A program made the position numbers and the translations under genes. Positions 55,301-64,000 of a DNA stretch of 64,000 bases are shown one piece after another. Location of the stretch: contig JAYEVG010000052.1 of assembly GCA_036346395.1 (NCBI GenBank), forward strand, positions 46,175 through 110,174, in the 5' to 3' direction. The DNA is from Hsuehochloa calcarea (taxonomy: Eukaryota; Streptophyta; Magnoliopsida; Poales; Poaceae). Below the pieces are notes generated by a model. That model was not told the DNA's origin, did not search any database, and worked only from the letters and a program-made list of their open reading frames with translations. Position 1 is the stretch's first letter, and every line of letters begins with the position of its first letter.

Positions 55301-58300
55301 ACCTTCATTTTTTTTTTGGTTTTGGGGGTAATCTAGCCAATTTTTCAAAGGTTGTCTAATCATCGCCTAGGCGCCCGGTGAGGCGCTAGGCGTCCTGGCG
55401 CCTTCGGAGTGCCTCGCCTCGACTTGTCGCCATGACAACATAGCCGATTAGGACCCTCGTGCGCGTACATAATTAACGTGTTCGACCTGGACTCTAATAT
55501 AGACTTCCTAAACCATATGATTCAATGTTCCTAACTTAAACACTAGCTTTAGTCCCTTTTACATCCCGGAACCAATTAAACATGGAATTAACTAATGCAA
55601 ACTGACTCAACAATAAACTTTGGTACGCCATCTTATCGTAGTTGACATAGCAGCAGCAGGTGGCCCCCATCCAAGATCGCACAAGGAAAGAAAATCATGT
55701 AGGCCAAACTTTTCATGCACTGATCGAAACCAACTTGGGAAGTGCCTCCTGGTTTCTTGCGTTCCTAACAAATAACCTTCCATCTTATATCCTAATTTTT
55801 CCATTGAATACGTATCTGGGTAAAACTCTTTCCAGCTAATACCAACTGAATTGAATTCATTCCCAAATCTCTCGGCAATTTCCGAACAATCCAAATTGAT
55901 CTTCTGGTTGGAAACGTGTGCAACATGGACTTCTGTAGGGATAGTAGTAAGGATAGTAGCCGTGGCCGCATCATCCTCCCCTCCTTCAAGCAACAGCGTC
56001 CTCGGTTTCTAGTTCAACTCCAAGCCTTGATCTACAACTTGTACGGTGTCGAAAAAATTTCAGCATCCTCGGCCTCCACTTTTCTCCTGGGCTTGCGTGA
56101 TGACGGTGTGAATTCACATCACATCAACACCTTCATCTCCCACATGGTGCAGAGCGGATCGCCTTGTTGATCCCAGTTCCACTGGAAGTCAATCCACCAC
56201 TGTAGCGCGTCGCCGATCAGCGCCGTCTTGGTCAGTTTCATCATCTTGTTAGAAGAGAGTTTCCACCCCTAGAAAAAGTATTCCAGATCCTCCACCCACT
56301 TACAGTAATCCTTCATAGTGCTCTTGGTGAATAGTGGCAGGATGCGCGCCAGTAGCCTCAACACACGCAAGCTGGCATCATCATCATCACCATCTTCATG
56401 TGCGAGCAACAAAAGCTTTGATACTAACTGACGCGGATCAAATCTCGAGATGAGATTAAATCTAGTAGGTTGTCCGATCTTTCGTGGTGGAACAGTAGCA
56501 AAAGTGCAGTAACACTCCTGCAGTCGTTTAGTAACACCCCGAAGGTAGTGTAGTAACATGATTTCTCGCGTGCAATAACACTCCGGCGGTGGTGTATTAC
56601 ATGATGTCTTGCGTGCAGCAACGCTTCAGTGGTGGAATAGTAACAATACCTCTTTCGTGTAGTAACATGACTTTTGTAGTGTAATGCGAGCTTGATAATG
56701 TGGTTGAGTCGCACTAGATCAGTTGGAACAGAAGTAGAAGCGATTAGCCGTGGCCTCCCAAATTGTGAACAATGATTGATCACGAATTAGAAGATTGAAT
56801 CATATAGATTCCTGTGGACAATCTCACGAACAACACGTTCTTGATCTGCGCTAACTCACACAAACCCTAGATGGAAAAACATCAACACAAGATATACGGA
56901 TAAACTCTAACGACACTCGGCCAAAAACACACACTGTTTTCAACTCATAATTCAACTCTCCTCTACATTGGGCTGCGTCGAGACTTATATAGTCAACACA
57001 CGCACTAAGGCCATAAGGCCGATTAGGATCCTCACACACGTACATAATTAATGTGTTCGACACGGACTCTAATATAAACTTCATAAACCATGCGACTCAA
57101 TGTTCCTAACTTAAACTAGTGCTTTAGTTCTTTTTACATCTCGGAACCAATTAAACATGGAATTAACTAATGCAAACCGGCTCAACAATAAACTTTGGTG
57201 TGCCATCTGATCGTAGTTGACATGGCAGCAGCAGGGTGCCCCATGACCCATCAAGATTCTACAATGAAAGAAAATCATGCAGGCCAAACTTTTCATGTAG
57301 CGTCGAAACCAACTTGTGAAGTGCCTTCTGATTTCTTGCGTTCCCAGTAGATTACCTTCCTTCTTATCTCCTAATCTTTCTTTTGAATACTTATCCGAGT
57401 AAAACTCTTTCCAACTTCTGTTAAGAATTCTTGAGGCCTGGAACCCAAATTAATCTGCTTTATATTACCTTGACTTTCGCTGTAAACATGATATTATTTT
57501 TCTTTTATGCTTGAAGATATCAAACTAAACTCTTAAAACTCAAAAGCCATTCTTTTATGTATAAAAGTATAAAAAACAATATAAGCCCTAAAATGGACTT
57601 CTGTTGTGTAACAATTCATGCACGACCGAACCACATACATTGATTACAGTCATATACACATGTTGCACATTATCAACATTGTGTCTAACAGTATTGCTAT
57701 CCTTTACTTGCAGATCAAGATTCAGTGCGCTTATTGGCAGTTGAAGGGTGCGCCGCTCTTGGAAAATTGTTGGAACCCCAAGATTGTGTAGCACATATTC
57801 TTCCGGTCATTGTCAATTTCTCCCAGGTACATTACTCCCATAGTTGGTACCATATTTTCATTGATTTACATAGTCTTGATAGGTTCTTTGAATATATTTA
57901 TGTAATTGCTAGAATTTGTAATTAGCTGTAGTTGCAGTTAAGTGCAGTACCATAGCTGTGCTACCAGTCTACTACTTATACTCCTTTTATACTCTTTGAA
58001 TAGGATAAATCTTGGCGTGTTCGTTATATGGTTGCCAATCAATTGTATGAGCTTTGTGAGGCTGTTGGCCCTGAGCCTACAAGGTAAGTGCCCTCTTTCA
58101 TCAATTGTTACATACCTGGATTTATCATATCAGTACGTGGTACTTAGACTTGAGTCGAGCAAGTTATAATGTATATATATAAATACATAAATTTTAACCT
58201 GGTTGATTCATTATATGTTCATATATTCGGTAATAGAGTGGATCTGGTACCTGCATATGTTCGTCTCCTTCGTGATAATGAGGCCGAAGTGCGGATAGCA

Positions 58301-61300
58301 GCTGCCGGAAAGGTTACTAGGTTCTGTAGGATATTATGTCCACAGCTTGCAATTCAGCATATTCTTCCGTGTGTTAAGGTGGGGGCAAAGCAGTTACTGA
58401 ACATTATATGTGGGTTTGCCACTTGTCATTTATTCTCAAGACACTAACTTATGCCAACTGCATCTGCAGGAGTTATCATCGGATTCATCTCAGCATGTTC
58501 GTTCAGCTTTGGCTTCAGTCATTATGGGAATGGCCCCTGTCTTTGGGAAGGTGCGAGCAGTGATGCGACCATATTTTTCTCACATTCCTTTAATGTTGCA
58601 AGTGATACGAAACACATGTCTGTATTAGATGGATACCCAAAGGTATGCATAGTAATGGTACAAAACACTAGAGTTCATGGCCTCATGGGCCATATATACA
58701 TATACATAACACCCTCCTTCAAACTCAACATGGGTCAGGGGATCTGAAACATTGAGTTTAGAGAGATAGAAGCGATGTTGCTCTCGAGTTTAAGCTTTGT
58801 TGAAGAAATCAACAACTTGAATCTCAGAGGGCACATACTGAAGAGCAATGGTCTTCTGTTGACAATGAGAACGTCTAAAGTACGCATCACACCAATATGC
58901 TTAGTAAGCTCATGCTTCACTGGATCAGTATCAATCTGTATAGCACTAGTGTTGTCACATAGAAGAGATGCAGGAATATCGCATAACACACCAAGATCAG
59001 CCAAAAGCCAACGATGCGAAACAATCTCAGAAGTAGTAGTGGCCAGCGCGAAATTGACCTCGACACTAGACCATGATACTACAGTCTGTTTCTTAGACTT
59101 CCAGGCAATAAGCGAAGACCCAAGAAATATGCAATAGCTAGAGACAGATCGTCTATCAATAGGATCACTCGTCCAAGTCGAGTAAGAGTAAGCATGAAGA
59201 TAAAGCTGATTCGACCGAGAATAAAAGAGATAACGATCAACAGTCCCTCGTAGATAGTGCAACATATGTAGCAGGTGAGCATAGTGAACAGACGTAGGAG
59301 CAAAAACAAATTGGCTGGGAACACGAACAAAATGAGCAATATCAGGACATGTCACTGCAAGATAGACAAGACCCCCAACTATATGACGATAACGAGAGGG
59401 GTCTTCAAACAAAGTGCCATCAGTAGGACAAAGCTTAAGATGAAACTCCATAGGAGTAGCAGTTGTCCGACTGTCAGTGAGACTAGAGCGAGCAAGCAAA
59501 TTCTGAAGATAGCGCTGCTAAGATAGATAGTAGCGATATGTGCAAGTAATCTCAATCCTCGAGAAAATAACACAGAGGACCCAAATCCGATATCAAAAAC
59601 TGCTCGCGAGCCGTTGCTTAACAAAAGCAATGTACTCCTTGTCATCTCCAGTAATCAACATATCATCAACATAAAGTAAAAAAGCATAGTACGACCACGT
59701 GGAGATGTATGAATAAACAATACGGGGTCATGATTACTCGGGAAGAACCCAGACTAACTGCTATAAATGAACCGCTCAAACCAAGTACGAGGAGCCTGTT
59801 TGAGGTCATGAAGAGCACGACGAAGGTGACAAACATGACTGGCAGGAGCCACAACACCCTGAGGTGGTGTCATATAAACCTCATGCAAATCACCGTGAAG
59901 AAAAGTATTCTTCACATCCATCTGAGAGATAGTCCAAGAGCGAACAGCAGCCACATCAACAAGAGTGCGAATCGTTACCATATGAGCAATAGGAGCGGAT
60001 GTCTCGTCATAATCACGACCATGTGCTGTTGAAAACCACGAGCAACTAGTCGAGTCTTGTACCTCTCAATAGAGCTATCGATTTGGTTTTAACTTTAAAA
60101 CCCACTTGCAAGTAATAGGAACAACATGAGCGGGTAAAGGAACAAGATCCCATGTACTAGTGCGATCCAAAACAACCAACTCCTCGACCATAGCTAACTA
60201 CCACTCGGGATGAACAACCTCCTCCGATAAGTGTGAGGCCAGGCACAACAGTAGTAAAAGAAAATCATATCCGTTAGGAGCAGCAATAGTAATGCGATCA
60301 CGAAGATCATACCGAGACAGCGGTGCGGTGGAGGATCATCGGAAAGAGTATCATTAGTACTAGCCATGCCATCGGATGAGGAAATTTGAATGTTTTTGAG
60401 TGATTCTGTTTGTGTTTCATATGCACTGGTCCATTCGCTAATTACCTGTGGATATTTTGAGACGATCTGTTGGTGGACACTGGACAGAGCACTTAACTGT
60501 ATTGCCTTTACTCTTGTAGCGCTACTAATCCAAATAATTAATTTCATATATCTGTATGATACTGCAATTATTTGTTGGCAATAGCTTCCACTCTTCATAC
60601 ATTTATGATTGGCAATTCAGCACCCTTGAAACCTGATCTGCTTCATTTATGGTCTTCTGCAGGATGCTACCATTGAACAACTTCTTCCTATTTTTCTTTC
60701 TTTGCTTAAGGATGAATTTCCAGATGTTCGACTCAACATAATCAGCAAACTTGATCAAGTTAATCAGGTCAGCGCCATTTTTCCTTGTTGGAGTTAGTTT
60801 GCTTTCTCTTCCGATTCCTGAATTTTATATTAGCTTGTTTTTTGTCAAGGTTTTTTTTAGTAGGCCTCATTCGGGTTGAGCCGACCCACCAGCCCATCTT
60901 TTTTTTTTGCTTCACCACCAATGTAAGGGCAATGTGCAAATGAACCATTAATTTAAGCCATTAATTAAGTGGGATGGGTATAATCATTTTGCTCTACCAC
61001 TAATGCAAGAGATCTAATGCAAAGGCTATTTGCAGAAAGTGAACCACTAACTTTTAGTGGGAGGGATGGGTATTGGGCTAACCTTTACCAGTATTGGGCT
61101 TTACTTCCCTGAATAGACTAAATAGCAGCTCTCCCCTTCCATCAAATTTATTTCTCTTACAAAATGAAATATCAAGTACTTTGCCTTGCTCATTTCAAAT
61201 TTACTGACTTTGTAGCAATCTTTCAGGTTATTGGAATTGACTTACTGTCACAATCTCTATTACCGGCCATTGTAGAACTTGCAGAGGATAGGCACTGGCG

Positions 61301-63571
61301 GGTTCGACTTGCAATAATTGAGTACATCCCCTGTTGGCGAGTCAGTTAGGTGTTGGGTTTTCGATGACAAGCTTGGGGCACTTTGCATGCAATGGTTGGA
61401 AGATAAGGTCTGATTTTACTAATGCGAAGATAGTTTCTTTGGAAAAACAGAAAAACAAAGCAGTACATGCATGCGGTTTTATCTTATCGTCTTAAACATC
61501 TTGTGCCAGCCATTAAGTTTGAATAGGGCATTTGATGTAATCAACTTATCTTAGGGCGCCTCCTTTTTACCAGTTCAATTCTGGCATCACAATTCATAAG
61601 TACTAAGAAAGTCACATCGACATTTTATGCACGTCTAAATAAAAAAGTTTTACATTGGCTTGTATATCTGCATTGATTGTTTTAGAATGTTATAGCAGTT
61701 ACATTGCATGTTATAGACATCGAACACTGTGTTGGCAATGTTAAACTAATTAAAAGTGGCATTAACAATGTTGCACTGGCTCAGAGAGAAGTTTGTAAGT
61801 TCTTTGTATTTATTGCAAGAACTGTAATACAAGTTGCTGCACTAGTCTGATGTAAGAGTTGCTTTAGTTTAACAAAAGAAGTTACATAAAACATCTGTCA
61901 ACAGGATTTCTACATTTCTTACTAAAAAGTCGCTGCTATCAATGAAAAATACTGTGACCATGGCAAGCATATATGCCACATTAGTCACACAGATAGGTAG
62001 TCGTTTCTTCAGTTGTTTTATGTCTTGTTGTTTAAGGTTGCTAGTGTAATGAAATTTTATAATACCTGTTTATATGAACATAAACCAAAAAAGGTTTTGT
62101 CAATTCTTCCTAAAAAAAGATTTGTCATTTAATATTCCAGTTTGCTACGGCCATACAAATCTGATTAAGCAATTAATATTGGAGTCAGGCTATTTCGAGG
62201 GTAGCTTGATTAGTTTCTACTAGGTGCATTCCCAAATTACTTTACTTGTTTAGTTAATCATGAATATAGAAACAGTATGATTTGGGTTATGATTAGTTAG
62301 TGCATTCGTGGATTATTAAATGGTATTATTGTGTTGAATGAATAAGTTGTGTTGAGGGCCAGTTAAGTACGATTGGTTAACCAGAGTTTGAATTTCAGGT
62401 TTTCTCTATCAGAGATTCTGCCGCTAACAACTTGAGCGCCTAGCAGAGGAGTTTGGTCCAGAGTGGGCAATGCAGCACATAATTCCTCAGGTTCTTTATG
62501 TACTATCAATAGACATGATATTTGCTTGTCTAAAGCCTATTCACCACAAGTCCACAACTAAGCAGGTTTTCTGGTTGTGGGGTTTTATAGTTATGCACTG
62601 AGCAGTTTTGATTGTTGCCTAGTGAAAGTTAATGATCATCATTTTTGTATGAATTATGTTATGTTTTGCACAGAGGCTGGAAAAATGTGTACTTTGACTT
62701 TCTCTAGAAGTGAGCAAATATATTTACTGTTTTGTGGGCCGCTGAGAATTCCTTAAGCTATGCTGTTGATAGCTGGAATTAATTTACACATGGTACAACT
62801 CACTACATGTTAATTAAGTTTGTCGACAAATACGGTTCACAATTGCGGGGTTTTATAACGAATCCGGTAACTATACTTTGATCAGTGTGGAAAGTACAGA
62901 ATGAAACGAAGTCATTGTTGCAGAGAGAGCTCTCCATTCTTCCGAATTCTATATTGCCTGAATCCATCTAGGCTGAACTAGAATTGAGTGTAGTAGTAGT
63001 ATGTATAACTTCTCCTTGCTGTGATGGCATGGAATTTCTTTTTAAGTCTTGAAAGCTGACATGTTTCATTTATAGGTGCTGGAGAAGATAAACAACCCAC
63101 ATTATCTGTATCGCATGACCATCCTGCAAGCTATTTCATTACTAGCCCCTGTCATGGGTGCAGAAATCACATGTCAAAGTTGCTCCCTGTCGTCATTAAT
63201 TCCTCAAAGGACAGGTGAGTGACAAACAACATACAGACAAAACACAACTCATCAGGTCAAGGCCTCACTAACATGTCTAAAATTTTCAGGGTGCCTAACA
63301 TCAAGTTCAATGTCGCAAAAGTTCTGCAGTCGCTTATACCAATACTTGATCAATCTGTGGGTTCCTTAGTTTTTTTGGCATGCTTCTATTTTCTTAGTGC
63401 TATAGTTCTGTTACGGGTTATTGGAGAATATAATGAATACTTACTTTCCAGGTCGTCGAGAAGACTGTGAAACCATGCCTTGTCGACCTCAGCGAGGACC
63501 CTGATGTGGATGTAAGATACTATGCAAACCAGGCCCTTCAGGCATGCGATCAAATCATGATGTCAAGTTAA
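52399..63571 (+). CDS. PP2AA: PP2A 65 kDa regulatory subunit A (scaffold), 12 coding exons, 4 apparent 1-base deletions
   Basis: This is the scaffold of protein phosphatase 2A: it is built of about 15 HEAT repeats and binds the catalytic C and variable B subunits in cytosol and nucleus. Exons: 52399-52791, 53189-53435, 57714-57826, 58004-58083, 58237-58378, 58470-58550, 60663-60767, 61227-61407, 62399-62490, 63076-63214, 63290-63356, 63452-63571, all with GT-AG borders and compatible phases. The ATG at 52399 (MAMIDEPLYPIAVLIDELKN) is the usual plant start. HEAT landmarks include VRRAAASNLGKFA, VRLLAVEGCAALGK, WRVRYMVANQLYELCE and VRYYANQALQACDQ at the end. Single bases are missing at about 61332 (in exon text ATCCCCTG), 61363 (GGTTTTCG), 62435 (TTGAGCGC) and 63172 (TGTCAAAG). 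Allowing for these, the coding length is 1764 nt, or 587 codons plus stop, the plant family length. Pseudogene status is possible, but assembly error is more likely. Confidence 0.93.
53436..54139 (+). other. Intron 2 of PP2A-A, left part
   Basis: AT-rich intronic sequence with no gene, RNA or repeat that I recognise. Intron 2 as a whole (53436-57713) is 4.3 kb, about ten times intron 1, because of the insertions listed next. Confidence 0.6.
54544..55443. mobile_element. Second hAT-like non-autonomous element, 900 bp, in intron 2
   Basis: The termini CATAGTTATCAAGGCG (left) and the complement of CGCCATGACAACATAG (right) are related to the TIRs of 50605-51496. The 8 bp flanks are TCGATTAG (54536-54543) and CCGATTAG (55444-55451), with one mismatch. 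The uninterrupted target GGCCGATTAGGATCC exists at 57016-57030. The element is GC-rich and carries a nested solo TRIM LTR (55042-55288). No transposase is present. Confidence 0.75.
55042..55288 (+). repeat. Solo TRIM LTR, TSD TTTAC
   Basis: 247 bp matching the two LTRs of the TRIM at 42601-43288. It starts TGTAATACC, ends GTGTTACA, and is flanked by TTTAC at 55037-55041 and 55289-55293. It is inserted inside the hAT-like element in intron 2. Confidence 0.93.
55607..56420 (-). pseudogene. gag-like fragment in intron 2 of PP2A-A
   Basis: On the minus strand a segment at about 56120-56240 reads MMKLTKTALIGDALQWWIDF followed by QWNWDQQGD, a pattern of retrotransposon gag capsid regions. An LLEGGEDDAATATI-containing frame follows (55607-55993). 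Frames are interrupted, and no protease or RT follows. The second frame extends into the left direct repeat. Confidence 0.5.
58551..60662 (+). other. Intron 6 of PP2A-A
   Basis: A 2.1 kb intron, enlarged by an antisense Copia fragment (about 58700-60365). Splice sites are intact (AAG|GTGCGAG and CTGCAG|GATGCT). Confidence 0.8.
58713..60365 (-). pseudogene. Antisense Ty1/Copia RT-RNase H fragment in intron 6
   Basis: The minus strand carries Copia RT segments (CKWVLKLK-like near 60100; DVKNTFLHGDLHEVYM and LKQAPRTWFERF at about 59770-59925), then a RYRHIVGGLVYL block and RNase H (WKSKKQTVVSW, LLCDNTSAI; open 58735-59499). A polypurine stretch TTTGAAGGAGGG is followed by TGTTATGTATATG (58700-58713), a truncated 3' LTR start. 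Gag, protease, integrase and the 5' LTR are absent. Transcription would oppose PP2A-A. Confidence 0.85.
60768..61226 (+). other. Intron 7 of PP2A-A
   Basis: 459 bp with short T-rich tracts (60850, 60900). No element was identified with confidence. Confidence 0.6.
61408..62398 (+). other. Intron 8 of PP2A-A
   Basis: 991 bp, AT-rich. The donor is GTCTGA, GT but otherwise weak, and the acceptor is TTTCAG. No gene or recognisable element is inside. Confidence 0.6.
62491..63075 (+). other. Intron 9 of PP2A-A
   Basis: 585 bp of AT-rich intron with normal splice sites (CAG|GTTCTT and TATAG|GTGCTG). Nothing else recognised. Confidence 0.6.
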
Positions 63572-64000
63572 CTAGCTTCTGTCCAGTATTTAGAACTTGA
63601 TTCTTTTTAGTCCAATTTTGGAATACATGTATTTGCCCGTTAGATTGGAGAGTTCCTTCTAGCCCTAGTAACCGACCTTCCGTTCCCTTGTTCATATTAA
63701 TGTTGTAATTGAGCAAGGCAGGACACGTTATTACTATCACGTGTTTACATGGTAGCTTGGACTTTGTTTTTTGTTATTGAATGTAATGTGCCTGATGTGA
63801 TTTTACTGTATGCAATCCGTTGCCCGTTGGTTTTGGTTTTCCTCTTGCAACTTGCAAGTTTATTTTTGCAGTGGTATGAGTGGGAATCTTTTTTATTATT
63901 ATTTAATCCTTAAAAAAATATTTTAAAGATAACCTCTCTCTAACTTAATTTTAATTCTGATCATTTTGCTTACGTTTGGTGTAATAAAAGCATGTTATCA
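63572..64000 (+). other. 3'UTR and downstream region of PP2A-A
   Basis: Begins after the TAA at 63569-63571. No AATAAA occurs in the first 400 bases. The GAATGTAATGTG region at about 63779 is a plausible plant near-upstream element, which would put the poly(A) site near 63800-63850. A canonical AATAAA is at 63983-63988. No further gene begins before the window ends. Confidence 0.5.

Larger units (their letters stand above)
54140..57413 (-). mobile_element. LTR-retrotransposon-like remnant in intron 2 (antisense)
   Basis: Two direct repeats, 54140-55834 (about 790 bp after removing a nested 900 bp element) and 56429-57413 (985 bp), flank a short region. On the minus strand that region starts GTTAGTATCAAAGC (56415-56428), a degenerate initiator-Met PBS, and encodes a gag-like segment. 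Both repeats start TGA(T/C)GCGGATC and share a TAGTAACACGATG-type internal minirepeat. No target duplication or RT was found, and the repeat ends are uncertain because an open frame crosses one of them. Confidence 0.6.

Noticed and set aside
1..64000. tRNA, rRNA or microRNA genes
   Set aside because: I saw no tRNA-like A and B boxes in cloverleaf context and no rRNA blocks. Inverted repeats found belong to the transposon ends. A covariance-model scan could not be run.

Overview
This is nuclear DNA from a grass (Poaceae). The evidence is spliced plant gene structure, grass-type Ty3/Gypsy and Ty1/Copia retrotransposons with initiator-Met primer binding sites, a Stowaway-like MITE, and a 587-codon plant PP2A scaffold gene. 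I cannot fix the species. An Oryza-like genome is plausible, but the 139-141 bp satellite monomer does not match the 155 bp CentO of cultivated rice as I remember it.

Layout. (1) 1-10668 is a nest of Gypsy elements: a 3' end of one element (1-1162) sits inside a CRM-type pol (1163-3816). That sits inside the 5' LTR of a non-autonomous element (3817-10668), which also carries an antisense fragment of a third family (6128-8131). (2) 10669-16132 is a head-to-tail array of about 40 monomers of 139-141 bp, probably a centromeric satellite. (3) 16133-23916 is a complete but frameshifted CRM-clade (centromeric chromovirus) element. (4) 23917-48527 is an antisense tandem structure LTR-internal-LTR-internal of a large element with no recognisable coding sequence ('family Y'). 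It is interrupted by a complete 12.7 kb chromovirus with giant LTRs ('family X', 24878-37623, TSD TCAAC), a complete 688 bp TRIM (42601-43288, TSD CTATT) and a solo X LTR (45668-47893, TSD CCTAA). (5) 48528 to about 49457 is the 3' end of a Copia element. (6) About 49600-63850 is the only host gene: PP2A regulatory subunit A, 12 coding exons on the + strand, a probable 5'UTR intron, and introns holding two hAT-like DNA elements, a MITE, an LTR-like element with a gag fragment, a solo TRIM LTR and an antisense Copia fragment.

How the parts relate. The retroelements fall into partner sets. X (with gag-pol) and Y (non-coding) share the PBS, about 130 bp of leader, PPT-type and LTR termini, so Y looks like a LARD-type partner of X. 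The CRM elements carry the CR-like C-terminal motif encoded across the PPT into the LTR, and they abut the satellite. The left half of the window therefore looks like the edge of a centromere, with a housekeeping gene about 36 kb beyond it.

Data quality. Many retroelement reading frames are broken by small changes at CAG/CTG sites, and the PP2A gene has four 1-base deletions in exons 8-10 (at least three in homopolymers). I regard most of these as probable assembly errors, not biology. Domain borders inside broken pol genes are approximate.
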